From the NCBI RefSeq assembly GCF_000010525.1, contig NC_009937.1, forward strand, positions 2,671,501-2,735,500: a stretch of 64,000 nt of DNA, in the 5' to 3' direction. Shown here in pieces: positions 7,672 through 17,240 of the stretch (positions within the stretch are counted from its first letter, which is position 1; each line of letters opens with the position of its first letter). The position numbers were made by a program, and so were the translations under genes. The stretch is from Azorhizobium caulinodans ORS 571. Its GTDB lineage: Bacteria > Pseudomonadota > Alphaproteobacteria > Rhizobiales > Xanthobacteraceae. The notes beneath the pieces were generated by a model that did not search any database, had not been told where the DNA came from, and saw only the letters and a program-made list of their open reading frames with translations.

Positions 7672-8613
7672 CTAAGTCGCCGCCGGAAAAGGGGCATCCG
7701 GCTCCATGCGGGACCAGTCTTCCGACAGGATCCATTCGCAGAACGCCGCGACGCTCTTGAGCCGCCGATTGGAGCGCGGCAGCACGAGATAGAAGCCCGG
7801 CACATCGGCCGGGTCCATGCCCGCCATTGCATCAAGGCCGAAGGGCGCGACGAGTCGACCCGCCTTGAGGTCTTCCTGGGCATCGAGCACGGAAATGAGG
7901 CCGATCCCGAGCCCGGAGAGCGTCGCCCGGCGCATGCTGGCGGCGTCGTGGAACTGGATTTCCTTCTGCACCTCGCCCGGATCCACGCCGAGATGGCGCA
8001 ACACGCGCGGCCAGAGGTTCGTTGCCAGCACCAGATGGAGCAGCGGTGCGGTCCTGAGGTCCTGCGGACTGCGCAGGGCCGAGGCCCGCGCCGGTGAGCA
8101 GCAGATCACCTTCGGATCCTGGACCAGCAGCGTCGATTCATAATCCCGCCACTGGCCGAAGCCCCACTGAATGGCCGCATCCACCTCGTCGGCTGAAAAG
8201 TCCGGGAGCTCCACCATCGTCTTCAGCCGGATATCCGCACCGGGTAGACGATCGCGGAATCGATCGAGCCGGTCCACGAGATAGCGCGTCGCGAAATAGG
8301 GGCTGGCATTCAGGTTGATGCGGTTGCGATGGCCCACCTTGCAGATGCGCCTGACCCCCTCGCGGAACTCGTCGAAGCCACTCTGCACGTAATGGGAGAG
8401 GAGAATGGCCTCTTCAGTGGGTTCGATCGCCCGTCCCCGTCGATCGAACAGAGGCACCGCGAGGGTGTCTTCCAGAAGCTTGATCTGCTGGCCCACAGCC
8501 TGCGGGGAGACAAGCAGTTCGTCCGCGGCGCTGCGGAAACTGCCGTGACGCATGACCGCGTGGAACACCCGCAGGGCATTGAGAGGGGGCAGACGAACGG
8601 TATCGGACCTCAT
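7672..8613 (-). CDS. LysR family transcriptional regulator (GcvA-like)
   Basis: 313 residues from the ATG at 8613; longer starts upstream were rejected because LysR proteins begin just before the helix-turn-helix. That domain reads LNALRVFHAVMRHGSFRSAADELLVSPQAVGQQIKLLE at residues 10-47. The C-terminal effector-binding domain follows, with an arrangement like GcvA/AmpR-type members (SPYFATRYLVDRL, AIQWGFGQW). It lies between the hyuAB pair and the ABC/catabolic operon on the same strand. It may regulate either; LysR genes often control a neighbour, but no T-N11-A site was pinned down. Confidence 0.9.
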   Translation of the reverse strand: MRSDTVRLPPLNALRVFHAVMRHGSFRSAADELLVSPQAVGQQIKLLEDTLAVPLFDRRGRAIEPTEEAILLSHYVQSGFDEFREGVRRICKVGHRNRINLNASPYFATRYLVDRLDRFRDRLPGADIRLKTMVELPDFSADEVDAAIQWGFGQWRDYESTLLVQDPKVICCSPARASALRSPQDLRTAPLLHLVLATNLWPRVLRHLGVDPGEVQKEIQFHDAASMRRATLSGLGIGLISVLDAQEDLKAGRLVAPFGLDAMAGMDPADVPGFYLVLPRSNRRLKSVAAFCEWILSEDWSRMEPDAPFPAAT

Positions 8614-8792
8614 CGCCAGCCCTTGTCCCCCGGATCGATGCACGGCAGCGGGCGCAAGGCTAGGCCCGCGTGCCCGCCATCGCAAGGCATCCACGGGAAG
8701 GTGCCCCCGCCTCCGTGCAGGGGCGCGTCTCAGGCCTCCCGGTGAGGCGAGAGCCGACCGGACAGAACGCCTTAAGCCGGGCGGGCTCCCGT

Positions 8793-10412
8793 TCAGTGCT
8801 CGCTTTCCGTCACATACCCCTTGATGGCATCGTCATGCCGCGCCGCATCCGAACGTCCCTCGGGCGGCCCGTAGCCGCCGCCACCCGGCAGGGTGAGAAT
8901 GAGCCGGCGGCCCGCTGGCACATGCTGCCAGCCCTTGCCGCGCATCTTCGTGCCGTCGTCAAGGCGGACGCCGCCAGGCGCGCCCTGCCCTCCCCCGGCG
9001 CGGCCTCGGGCGGGATAGGTGATGCGATCGAACATGGCCGAGAAATCGAACTCATGCCCCTCGGCGGCGGCGATCTCGATGATCTGGCCAAGGCCGCCCC
9101 GATAGGTGCCGTCGCCGCCGGAATCGGGCCGCAGTTCCTTGCGCCAGATCACCACCGGGCCGGTCTGTTCCGTGGCCTCGATGGGCATGGTGTGGACGCC
9201 CGAGGGGAAGGCCGTGGCCGAGAGCCCGTCGAGCCCGGGGCGCGCGCCCATGCCCCCCGAGTTGAACATCAGCACTTCCGCGCGGCGGCCGGCCCCGCCC
9301 GCCACCGGCCGCAGCGAGAGATGGATGTTCCACAGCGAGGCCGCGCCTTCCGCGAGCACCTGCCCCGGCAGGGCATCCGCGACGGCGCCGAGCACCAGAT
9401 CCGGCACGAGGTGGCCGAGCACATGGCGCAAGCTCACGGGCGCCGGACGCTCCGCATTGAGGATGTTCACCGGCGAGGACACGGTGAAGAAGCCGAGCGA
9501 GGCCCAGTTGTTCGGAATGTCCGGGGCCACCACGCACTTCAGCGCATAGGAGGCATAGGCCTTGGTGTAGCTGATGGGCACGTTGATGCCCCATCGGCTC
9601 ACCGGCGCGCTGCCGGTGAAGTCCACATGCACGCTCTCGTCCCGAATGGTGACGCAAGCGGCAAGCGGGATCGCCTCATCATAGCCATCAGTGACCATGG
9701 TGTTGGACCAAGAGCCCTTGGGCAGGGCGCGGATGCGTTCGGCCATGGCGCTGCTGGTGCGCGTGAAGATGAAATCCGCCAGCGGATCGAGGCTGGCGAG
9801 GCCCACTTCGCGCATCATCTCCACGAGGCGACGATGGCCCACGTCGTTACACGCTGCGAGCGAATAGAAATCGCCGACCACCTGATTGGGCTCACGCACA
9901 TTCTGGCGCAGGATGCGGACGAGGTCCCGGTTCACCGTGCCGCGCTCGGCGAACTTCATGATCGGGATCTGGATGCCTTCCTCATAGACGGACTTGCCGT
10001 CCGCCCCGAAACCACGCCCGCCAACATCCACCACATGGGCGGTGCAGGCGAAGAAGCCGACCAGCTCCCCGTCGAGGAAGGATGGGGACACCATGGTGAT
10101 GTCGTGCAGATGCCCGGTGCCCTTCCACGGGTCGTTGGTGACATAGGTGTCGCCCTCGTACATCTCGGCGCGGGGGATCTCCGCCATGAAGTTCCCCACC
10201 GCCTCGGCCATGGTGTTCACATGGCCCGGTGTTCCGGTGACCGCCTGCGCCAGCATGCGGCCCATCGGGTCGAACACTCCGGCGGACAGGTCGCCCGCCT
10301 CGCGCACCGAGGTCGAGAAGGCCGTGCGCAGCAGGGTCATCGCCTGCTCTTCCACCACCGAGATCAGGCGATTCCACATCACCTGCATACGGATGTCGTC
10401 GATTTCGCTCAT
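8793..10412 (-). CDS. hyuB: Hydantoinase B/oxoprolinase family protein (HyuB subunit)
   Basis: A 539-residue HyuB subunit. The N-terminus has VREAGDLSAGVFDPMGRMLAQ, then GTPGHVNTMAEAV and YEGDTYVTNDPWKGTGHLHD, all family hallmarks; the glycine-rich end GGGYGPPEGR is typical too. It pairs with HyuA to hydrolyse a cyclic amide (hydantoin, N-methylhydantoin or 5-oxoproline) with ATP. Acetophenone-carboxylase-like chemistry is an alternative. The ATG overlaps the hyuA stop by one base (TGATG), so the subunits are translationally coupled. The substrate is not identifiable here. Confidence 0.9.
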   Translation of the reverse strand: MSEIDDIRMQVMWNRLISVVEEQAMTLLRTAFSTSVREAGDLSAGVFDPMGRMLAQAVTGTPGHVNTMAEAVGNFMAEIPRAEMYEGDTYVTNDPWKGTGHLHDITMVSPSFLDGELVGFFACTAHVVDVGGRGFGADGKSVYEEGIQIPIMKFAERGTVNRDLVRILRQNVREPNQVVGDFYSLAACNDVGHRRLVEMMREVGLASLDPLADFIFTRTSSAMAERIRALPKGSWSNTMVTDGYDEAIPLAACVTIRDESVHVDFTGSAPVSRWGINVPISYTKAYASYALKCVVAPDIPNNWASLGFFTVSSPVNILNAERPAPVSLRHVLGHLVPDLVLGAVADALPGQVLAEGAASLWNIHLSLRPVAGGAGRRAEVLMFNSGGMGARPGLDGLSATAFPSGVHTMPIEATEQTGPVVIWRKELRPDSGGDGTYRGGLGQIIEIAAAEGHEFDFSAMFDRITYPARGRAGGGQGAPGGVRLDDGTKMRGKGWQHVPAGRRLILTLPGGGGYGPPEGRSDAARHDDAIKGYVTESEH

Positions 10413-12505
10413 CAGTGGCGGCCCTTGCGGACGAGGAGGATGGAGCCGTCGCTCTGCAGCACGGCATCGAAGAGAGAGGTGATGACCGTGGCGGTCTCCC
10501 GCTCCACGATCACTGCGGGGCCACTCACGCGGTCCCCGGCCGAGAGCGCCCCGCGCTCGACGATGGCGCTGTCGCGCAGCGCGCCGCTCGCCGGATCGAA
10601 CACGGCGCGGGTGGCGCCGGCGATCGCTGCCGGGCGGCCTCGGGTATCCAGGGCGACGGGGTCCGGTGCGGGCCGTTCGTCCTGCATCTTCACGGAGATG
10701 GTCACGATCTCGATTTCGAGACCATCCAGCCCGTCGATGGCGCGGCCGAAGAAGCGCGCATAATTGGCGCGGAAGGCCTCACGGATGAGATCGGCATCAG
10801 CCGCCGTGAAGGCGCGATCGGGGAGCGCGACCGGGATTTCCCAGCCCTGTCCGGCATAGCGCATGAAAGCGGTGATTTCGCAGATCAGCGGCGCGTCGGT
10901 TCCGGCACGCACGAACTGCTCGGCGCTCGCCTTCAGGTCGGCCACCAGCCCGTTCACCAGCGCCGGATCGAACTGTGACAGGCGCACGAGACGCGAACCC
11001 ACCGCCTCATAGCCGAAGGGCGCCTTGAGGAAGCCGATGGCCGATCCCACGCCGGCGCCGGACGGCACGAGGCACAGATCGAGACCGAGTTTCTCGCACA
11101 GCCGCGCCGCATGGAGCGGCGCGGCGCCGCCGAAGGCGATCATCACGTTGTCGGAGATGTTCTTGCCATTCTCCACCGCATGCACGCGGGCGGCATTGGC
11201 CATGTTCTCGTCCACCACCTCGCAGATGCCGAAGGCGGCGGACAGGGGGGCGAGGCCGAGGCGGTCTCCCACTTCGGCGCGGATCGCAGCCTCCGCCTTC
11301 TCGCGCGAGAGGCGGATGGCGCCGCCGGCGAAATTGTCAGGGTCGATCTTGGCGAGGACGAGATCCGCGTCCGTAATGGCGGGCCGCGTGCCACCGCGCT
11401 GGTAGCAGGCCGGACCCGGCTCGGAGGCCGCGCTCTCGGGACCGGTCTGGATGCGGCCCATCGAATCCACCCAGGCGATGGAGCCGCCACCGGCGCCGAT
11501 CTCGATCATCTCGATGACCGGGATGGAGATGGGCATGCCCGAGCCCTTACTGAAGCGATAGGTGCGTGCCACCTCGAAGGTTCGGGCCGTGCGGGGCTGA
11601 TAGTCCTCGATGAGGCAGATCTTCGCCGTGGTGCCGCCCATGTCGTAGGAGGCGGCCTTCCCGATGCTGAAGCGCCGGGCGATGTCCGCCGCGAAGATGG
11701 CGCCGCCCGCCGGCCCGGATTCCACCAGCCGCACAGGAAATTCCGCCGCCGTCTCCACGGAGACGAGACCACCGCCGGAATGGATCATGAAGATGGGACA
11801 GGTGGCGCCGGCCTCCTTCAGTCGCACCTGGAAGCGGCCGAGATAATCGGCCATCTGCGGGCGCACATAGGCATTGGCGCATACCGTGTTGAAGCGCTCG
11901 AACTCGCGCATCTGCGGCGAGACTTCCGAGGAAAGGGAGATGGGCGCGGAAATCCTGCGCGCGAGAATCTCCTTGGCCCGCTTCTCATGGGCCGGATTGG
12001 CATAGGCATGGATGAAGCCGATGGCCACGGCGCCGAAACCCGCGCCCGCCAGTTGCTCCGCCAGCGCCTCCAGCGCCGCTTCGTCGAGCGGCAGGAGTTC
12101 GCGCCCGTCGGCACCGATGCGGCCCTTCACCGTAAAGCGGTGCTCGCGCGGCACCAGCGGGGTGGGCAGCCGCAGGTTAAGGTCATATTGCTCGAAGCGG
12201 TTCTCGGTCCGCATTTCGATCACGTCACGGAAACCCTCGGTGGTGACGAAGGCCGTCCGCGCACCCCGCCGCTCGATGAGCGCATTGGTGGCGAGCGTCG
12301 TGCCATGAATGACGAGATCGATTTCCGCCACGCCGATTCCCGCTTCCTTGGTCAGGATCGCGATGCCGTCGAGGATCGCCTGTTCGGGGGCGGTGTAACT
12401 GGTGAGCACCTTGGTGGAATGAAGCCGCCCACGCACATCGAGCACGATGTCGGTGAACGTGCCGCCGATGTCGGCACCGAGGCGGATCTGCCGTGAGGAG
12501 GTCAT
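10412..12505 (-). CDS. hyuA: Hydantoinase A/oxoprolinase family protein (HyuA subunit)
   Basis: 697 residues. The actin-like ATPase start is RLGADIGGTFTDIVLD, with VIHGTTLATNALIERRG near residue 70, ESGPAGGAIFAADIA in the middle and SYDMGGTTAKICLIED later. These are the nucleotide-binding and linker motifs of HyuA/5-oxoprolinase alpha regions. AAAGGAAAACGC before the ATG provides a ribosome binding site. It is the first gene of the hyuAB unit. Together the two subunits carry out ATP-dependent ring opening in the cytoplasm. No transporter gene for a hydantoin is adjacent, although the NMT1-type importer downstream on the same strand could serve. Confidence 0.92.
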   Translation of the reverse strand: MTSSRQIRLGADIGGTFTDIVLDVRGRLHSTKVLTSYTAPEQAILDGIAILTKEAGIGVAEIDLVIHGTTLATNALIERRGARTAFVTTEGFRDVIEMRTENRFEQYDLNLRLPTPLVPREHRFTVKGRIGADGRELLPLDEAALEALAEQLAGAGFGAVAIGFIHAYANPAHEKRAKEILARRISAPISLSSEVSPQMREFERFNTVCANAYVRPQMADYLGRFQVRLKEAGATCPIFMIHSGGGLVSVETAAEFPVRLVESGPAGGAIFAADIARRFSIGKAASYDMGGTTAKICLIEDYQPRTARTFEVARTYRFSKGSGMPISIPVIEMIEIGAGGGSIAWVDSMGRIQTGPESAASEPGPACYQRGGTRPAITDADLVLAKIDPDNFAGGAIRLSREKAEAAIRAEVGDRLGLAPLSAAFGICEVVDENMANAARVHAVENGKNISDNVMIAFGGAAPLHAARLCEKLGLDLCLVPSGAGVGSAIGFLKAPFGYEAVGSRLVRLSQFDPALVNGLVADLKASAEQFVRAGTDAPLICEITAFMRYAGQGWEIPVALPDRAFTAADADLIREAFRANYARFFGRAIDGLDGLEIEIVTISVKMQDERPAPDPVALDTRGRPAAIAGATRAVFDPASGALRDSAIVERGALSAGDRVSGPAVIVERETATVITSLFDAVLQSDGSILLVRKGRH

Positions 12506-12985
12506 GCGTTTTCCTTTGCCGCGGGAACTGCGGCTCGGATCGGGGAGAGGAGATGGCGGGGCGTGAGCCCGATTGCAGAGATGGCGAGATTACAGACCTT
12601 CGGTAGAAGGATGCTTGGGAAGGCGCCGGGGATCTTGAGCCACATGGTTCGCACCTGCTCGCCTTGCGCCATGGCCATGCCTTCCGTCGCTCTGTCCCTG
12701 GCCCCGCTCGCCGCTCGAACGATCGGACGTTTCGCGGCGAAGGCGGCAACCGCCCAAAGGCTGGCGCGCCGATCCGAAAAATGTACGACAGGGAGAGTGC
12801 GCGCGAAGCGAAGAACGTCCACACACAGCAAAGAAAAACTTTCGCGGCACCTTCTTTCACAGGACCGCCGCGACGGGGCGATGTCGGCGCGCGCATCTCC
12901 TGCCTGTGCAGGCCGCGCACCACCGTGGGAACACCGCGCGGCGTGCTTTAATACGCCCTGTGATGATCCGGGATGTCTTCACTCC
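12506..12985. other. 480-bp divergent intergenic region (hyuA / cardiolipin synthase)
   Basis: No coding sequence can be supported. The open frame leading into the cardiolipin synthase lacks conserved residues and a signal before residue 1 of that protein. A TGTAAT hexamer on the minus strand at 12594-12589 could be a -10 for hyuA, but no matching -35 was found. No repeat or RNA gene was recognised. Confidence 0.5.
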
Positions 12986-14437
12986 ATGCACGATTCGGCC
13001 GTTCTCGCCTGGCTGCTGTTCGCGGTCCATGCCAGCCTCCAGCTTTTCTTCATCGTTCGGGCGCTGCTGCGCCCGCATCGCGAACCGTCCTCGCGCATCG
13101 CCTGGGTGCTGGTGATCGGCCTCGCGCCGGTGGTGGGCATCCTCGCCTATGTGTTGTTCGGCGAGGTCAATCCGGGGCGCAGGCATGTTGCCCGCCTGAG
13201 GGAGGCATTCGAGAAACTGCCTCCGGCACAGACCATCGCCGGGCCGTCCGCCGAGGCCGACCTGCCGGAACGCTATGTCCCCTTGTTTCGCGTCGGCCAG
13301 TCGGTGAGCAATTATCTGCCGGTCGCCGGCAACAGGGCCCGCCTGATGGCCGATTCTGCCGCAGCGATCGCGTCGATGGTCGATGACATCGATGCCGCGC
13401 GCGAAAGCGTGCATGTGCTGTTCTATATCTGGCTGGCGGACGACAGCGGACTGAAGATCGCCGAAGCCCTCAAGCGCGCGGCGGCACGCGGCGTCGTGTG
13501 CCGGGCGATGGCCGACGATCTCGGCTCGCGGCATCTCATCCGCTCCTCCCATTGGGCCGACATGGCCAGCGCGGGAGTGCGCCTTGGGCGCGCGCTGCCG
13601 GTGGGCAACCTGCTGCTGCGGCCGTTCAAGGGGCGGATCGATCTGCGCAATCACCGCAAGATCGTGGTGATCGACAATGCCATCACCTATTGCGGAAGCC
13701 AGAATTGCGCGGATGCCGCCTTCGCGCCCAAGGCCCGCTTTGCCCCATGGGTGGACGTCATGGCGCGGTTCGAGGGGCCGGTGGTGCGCCAGAACCAGCA
13801 CCTCTTCGCGAGCACCTGGATGGCGCAGGTGGAAGAGGATCTGTCTCCCCTATTTACGCCGACCGTCTCAAGCGACGTGTCCAAAGCGGGGTTCGTGGCA
13901 CAGGTCATCGGCTCCGGCCCCAGCGTGCGCTATTCGGCGATGCCCGAAACCTTCGTGGCTCTGATGAATGCGGCGCGCCGTGAACTGGTGATCACGACGC
14001 CCTATTACGTGCCCGACGAACCGATCCAGGCCGCCCTGCGCGCAAGCGCGCGGCGTGGCGTCGCCACCACCATCGTCTTCCCGCGGCGGAACGATTCCTG
14101 GATCGTCGCCGCCGCCAGCCGCAGCTATTATCAGGACCTGCTGGAGGCGGGTGTCGCGATCCGCGAATATGCTGGCGGCCTTCTTCACGCCAAGACGCTG
14201 ACGATCGATGGCGAAGTCACGCTGATCGGCTCGGCCAACATCGACCGCCGCAGTTTCGAACTGAATGCCGAAAACAACATCCTGCTCCATGATCCCGCCT
14301 TCACTCAGGCGCTGCGGGAACGTCAGCAGGTTTTCATGGATGCTGCGGAGCCGGTCACTCTCGCCCATGTAGAGAGCTACGGCCTCTTGCGGCAGCTCTG
14401 GAATAACTCCGTCGCGATGCTCGGCCCGATCCTGTGA
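12986..14437 (+). CDS. cls: Cardiolipin synthase (phospholipase D superfamily)
   Basis: 483 residues from the ATG at 12986, which places two N-terminal membrane helices (about 5-28 and 38-60) at the start, as usual in bacterial Cls. Upstream codons in frame add no recognisable sequence. Two HKD motifs are complete: H223/K225/D230 (NHRKIVVIDNAITYCGSQN) and H401/K403/D408 (LHAKTLTIDGEVTLIGSAN). The enzyme condenses two phosphatidylglycerols to cardiolipin and glycerol at the inner membrane. The length fits the E. coli ClsA class. It stands alone, divergent from hyuA and convergent with the DUF2059 gene. Confidence 0.92.
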   Translation: MHDSAVLAWLLFAVHASLQLFFIVRALLRPHREPSSRIAWVLVIGLAPVVGILAYVLFGEVNPGRRHVARLREAFEKLPPAQTIAGPSAEADLPERYVPLFRVGQSVSNYLPVAGNRARLMADSAAAIASMVDDIDAARESVHVLFYIWLADDSGLKIAEALKRAAARGVVCRAMADDLGSRHLIRSSHWADMASAGVRLGRALPVGNLLLRPFKGRIDLRNHRKIVVIDNAITYCGSQNCADAAFAPKARFAPWVDVMARFEGPVVRQNQHLFASTWMAQVEEDLSPLFTPTVSSDVSKAGFVAQVIGSGPSVRYSAMPETFVALMNAARRELVITTPYYVPDEPIQAALRASARRGVATTIVFPRRNDSWIVAAASRSYYQDLLEAGVAIREYAGGLLHAKTLTIDGEVTLIGSANIDRRSFELNAENNILLHDPAFTQALRERQQVFMDAAEPVTLAHVESYGLLRQLWNNSVAMLGPIL

Positions 14438-14639
14438 GCGCGGTCATGCGCGTCCGGCTCCGGTCAAAGTCATCCCCGTCGAAGGAATCTGCCGGGACCG
14501 CACGCGTCATCAAATGACGTCATGCGAGTGCGGGCCCGGACATGCACCTGGATACGAGGCCCCACTTCCCCGCCGGGTCCAAGAACAGGGCGAAACCCCA
14601 TCCTTGGCCCGCTCTGGCAAAGGGGCGCCCGCAGGGCGA

Positions 14640-15176
14640 TCAGAGATCGTAGCCCTGCTTCTTCATTTCCTCGCGGATGCGGTTCATGGCCTCGCTGTTG
14701 AGCTTGGCGCCCCAGGCCTGAATGGCGATCACCGCCTGCTGCACGATCTGCGCGCGGTCGCTCACCAGCTTCTTGCCGACGGGGGTCTGGTAGAAAGCGA
14801 GCGCGTCCTTCAGCTCCTGCTCGGTGAAGCGCTGGGCATAGGACGCAGCCAGGATGTCCATCAGCTCGCCCTTGCGCTTCTCGAACTCCGGCCGCAGCGC
14901 CTTGGCCGTGTCCCGCAGCTTGGGCGCGAGATCCGGATTGGTCTGCAGGAAGCCGAGCGCCGCGCCATCCACGATGTTCGGGATGATGCCGTCGAAGGCA
15001 TGGGCCTCGCCATTGGCTTCCACGAGCTGGCGGGCGATCTGCATCTGCGCCGCCGTCGGCTGGGGCAAGGCGGCCGGGGCGGCGGGCGCCGCTGTCTGGG
15101 CCAGCGCGCTGCCCGCCATCAGCCCGAGGGCGAGAAGGCCGGCTCCGAAAGAGCGAACCGAGGGAAACACAGCCAT
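14640..15176 (-). CDS. DUF2059 domain secreted protein
   Basis: 178 residues with a signal peptide (MAVFPSVRSF, hydrophobic core, AxA near 24-26) and an Ala/Pro-rich linker. The DUF2059 domain follows: RQLVEANGEAHAFDGIIPNIVD, then a long helical section ending YAQRFTEQELKDALAFYQTPVGKKLV, the family's most conserved block. The function is unknown. It lies 82 bases downstream of rpiA on the same strand, an arrangement I associate with many Hyphomicrobiales, so it is probably co-transcribed. It is most likely periplasmic. Confidence 0.85.
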   Translation of the reverse strand: MAVFPSVRSFGAGLLALGLMAGSALAQTAAPAAPAALPQPTAAQMQIARQLVEANGEAHAFDGIIPNIVDGAALGFLQTNPDLAPKLRDTAKALRPEFEKRKGELMDILAASYAQRFTEQELKDALAFYQTPVGKKLVSDRAQIVQQAVIAIQAWGAKLNSEAMNRIREEMKKQGYDL

Positions 15177-15258
15177 GACATTCTCCAGAAGGGGCGTTCT
15201 CTATAACTGATCCAGAGTGGGATGCATCCAGAAGCTTGCCGCTTCCGGCCGCTCGTCC

Positions 15259-15957
15259 TCAGGGCGTGATGACCGAAATGCCATTGGCGCCGGCGAGCAC
15301 CGCGCGGCGGGCGAGGCCGAGGAACAGGCCATGCTCCACGACGCCGGCCACCTCTTCCAGCGCACGGGCGAGTGCACGCGGATCGGGGATGCGGCCGAGA
15401 TGCGCGTCGACGATCACATTGCCCTGATCGGTGATGAAGGGCTTGCCATCCGCCTTGTGGCGCAGCTTCAGCTCGCCATCGCATCCGGCCGTCGCGATGG
15501 CGCCCTTCAGCCGCAGCTTGATGGCCTCGACGCCGAAGGTCACGACCTCGATGGGCAGGGGAAAGCGGCCGAGGGTCGCGACAGTCTTGGTCTCGTCGGC
15601 AATGACGATCATCTCGCGGGCGGCGCTGGCGACGATCTTCTCGCGCAGCAGAGCGCCGCCACCACCCTTGATGAGAGCGAGCTCCGGGCCGATCTCGTCG
15701 GCACCGTCGATGCACAGATCGAGCTCCGGCAGTTCATCCAGCGTCGCCAGCGGCACGCCGAGGGAAAGCGCCTGCGCCTTGGTCTGCTCGGAGGTCGGCA
15801 CGCCCGTCACCTTGAGGCCGGCGGCGACCCGCTCGGCGAGCAGCGCCACGAAATGCTTGGCGGTGGAGCCCGTGCCGAGGCCGAGGCGCATGCCGTCGGT
15901 CACGTATTCGAGCGCCTTGGCGGCGGCGGCGCGTTTCAGCTCTTCGGCGTCGGCCAT
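15259..15957 (-). CDS. rpiA: Ribose-5-phosphate isomerase A
   Basis: 232 residues from the ATG at 15957; the 60-codon upstream extension is not conserved in the family. [12 protein letters not shown] near residue 26 binds the phosphate, [10 protein letters not shown] holds the catalytic Asp residues, and [14 protein letters not shown] provides the Lys/Glu region. It interconverts ribose 5-phosphate and ribulose 5-phosphate in the pentose phosphate pathway. The gene diverges from gph, with 230 bases between the starts, and leads into the DUF2059 gene. Confidence 0.96.
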   Translation of the reverse strand: MADAEELKRAAAAKALEYVTDGMRLGLGTGSTAKHFVALLAERVAAGLKVTGVPTSEQTKAQALSLGVPLATLDELPELDLCIDGADEIGPELALIKGGGGALLREKIVASAAREMIVIADETKTVATLGRFPLPIEVVTFGVEAIKLRLKGAIATAGCDGELKLRHKADGKPFITDQGNVIVDAHLGRIPDPRALARALEEVAGVVEHGLFLGLARRAVLAGANGISVITP

Positions 15958-16187
15958 GTCTGTGCTCCAGCGGTTCGCCGGTTGCCTAGCCGCGAACGGC
16001 GCGAACCTCAAGCGGCTGGCGCATCTTCGCGTCCCTCTGCCGCCTGGCTTGAACAGGCAAAGCGGCGCACCGGCCACCCGTGCCGTCCCGCAAACGCCGC
16101 CCTTGAAGGTGCGGCCGAACCTGCGACAAGGAGGCAAGGCGCCCCGTGCGCCGCGTTTGCTCCGATGACTTCAGCAGGGATTGCGTC

Positions 16188-16874
16188 ATGTCTCAGGTTC
16201 GCCCGGTGATCGCCTTCGACCTCGACGGGACACTCGTCGATACGGCACCGGACCTTCTCTCAACCCTCGACGTGGTGCTCTCCGCCCATGGCATCGCGCC
16301 GGTGGACCGCGCGGAAGCACGCCCCATGATCGGCGGCGGCGCCCGGATGCTCATCGTGCGGGCGTTGAAGCGCGCCGGCGTCGACGTTCCACCGGAGGAA
16401 CTCGACCGCATGAACCGGCAATTCCTCGACCATTACGCCGCTCACATCGCAGATGAGTCGCGCCCCTTCCCCGGCATGGTGGAGGCGCTCGACAGGCTTG
16501 CCGCCCAGGGCGCCGTCCTCGCGGTCTGCACCAACAAGCTCGAATATCTCGCCCGCCTGCTGCTGGACGGCCTCGGCCTCTCGCCACGCTTTGCCGCCAT
16601 TACCGGCGCGGACACCTATGGCATCGCCAAGCCCGACCCGCTGCCGCTCCTCTCCACCATTTCCGCCTGCGGCGGCACGCCCGCCCGTGCGGTGATGGTG
16701 GGCGACAGCGCCACTGACATCGCCACGGCCAAGGCAGCGCAGATTCCCTCGGTGGCGGTCTCCTTCGGCTATACGGAGACGCCGGCCGCCCATCTCGGCG
16801 CCGATCGGCTCATCGAGCATTACGCTGACTTGGTTCGGGCTGTGGAAGACGTACTGTCATCCACAGCCGCCTAA
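16188..16874 (+). CDS. gph: Phosphoglycolate phosphatase-like HAD hydrolase
   Basis: 228 residues. HAD motif I is AFDLDGTLVDT at 9-19 with the nucleophile Asp first, motif II is VCTNK in the middle, then the lysine in GIAKPDPLPL, and motif IV is MVGDSATDI. The cap domain between motifs I and II is of the phosphoglycolate phosphatase size. It dephosphorylates 2-phosphoglycolate formed by RuBisCO oxygenation or DNA repair. The ATG at 16188 (MSQVRPVIAF) is preferred to the one 14 codons earlier, which adds unlike sequence. Divergence from rpiA agrees with the gph/rpiA grouping of this order. Confidence 0.9.
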   Translation: MSQVRPVIAFDLDGTLVDTAPDLLSTLDVVLSAHGIAPVDRAEARPMIGGGARMLIVRALKRAGVDVPPEELDRMNRQFLDHYAAHIADESRPFPGMVEALDRLAAQGAVLAVCTNKLEYLARLLLDGLGLSPRFAAITGADTYGIAKPDPLPLLSTISACGGTPARAVMVGDSATDIATAKAAQIPSVAVSFGYTETPAAHLGADRLIEHYADLVRAVEDVLSSTAA

Positions 16875-16977
16875 GGGTGTCAGCGGGGGCGAGACGGGGG
16901 GACGCTTGACACCCCCGAGCCCACGACCTAAACAGCCGACCTCGCCGGTTGGCAACTGCCCCGGCGCCGCATCGGAT

Positions 16978-17052
16978 GGGCGATTAGCTCAGCGGGAGAG
17001 CACTCCCTTCACACGGGAGGGGTCGCAGGTTCAATCCCTGCATCGCCCACCA
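16978..17052 (+). tRNA. tRNA-Val(CAC)
   Basis: 75 bases forming a full cloverleaf. The acceptor stem GGGCGAT (16978-16984) pairs with ATCGCCC (17042-17048). Discriminator A and an encoded CCA end the gene. The anticodon stem CTCCC/GGGAG encloses TTCACAC with anticodon CAC at 17010-17012. The T arm reads GCAGG-TTCAATC-CCTGC. It decodes GUG valine codons. It stands alone between gph and the L,D-transpeptidase gene, with no flanking duplication that would mark an integrated element. Confidence 0.97.
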
Positions 17053-17240
17053 TCCGGCCTCAAAGCTCAGACACTTCGATCGTTTGTGCCTTCGGCCTCA
17101 AGCTGAGCCGCAATGCACGCTTAACCCTGCCGCGCATTCCCTTGCGCCGTCCGACAATTCGGTTGCATCACCTGCGCGTTTGCGGCGAGATTTCGGCAGT
17201 CTCGTGTCCGGCTCTTTCGCGTGCGTGGAGTGACCGACTG

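Noticed and set aside
12910-12985. EcfG-type general stress promoter (GGAAC-N16/17-CGTT) ahead of cardiolipin synthase
   Set aside because: A GGGAAC is present, but no CGTT lies at the required distance.
14500-14535. Small palindromes CGTCAT-CAA-ATGACG and nearby GTCATG after cardiolipin synthase
   Set aside because: The arms are only six bases with no T-run, so neither a terminator nor a repeat-family member can be claimed.
16978-17240. tRNA-Val as an integration site for a mobile element
   Set aside because: No integrase gene and no duplicated tRNA end were seen downstream. The next gene is an ordinary L,D-transpeptidase.
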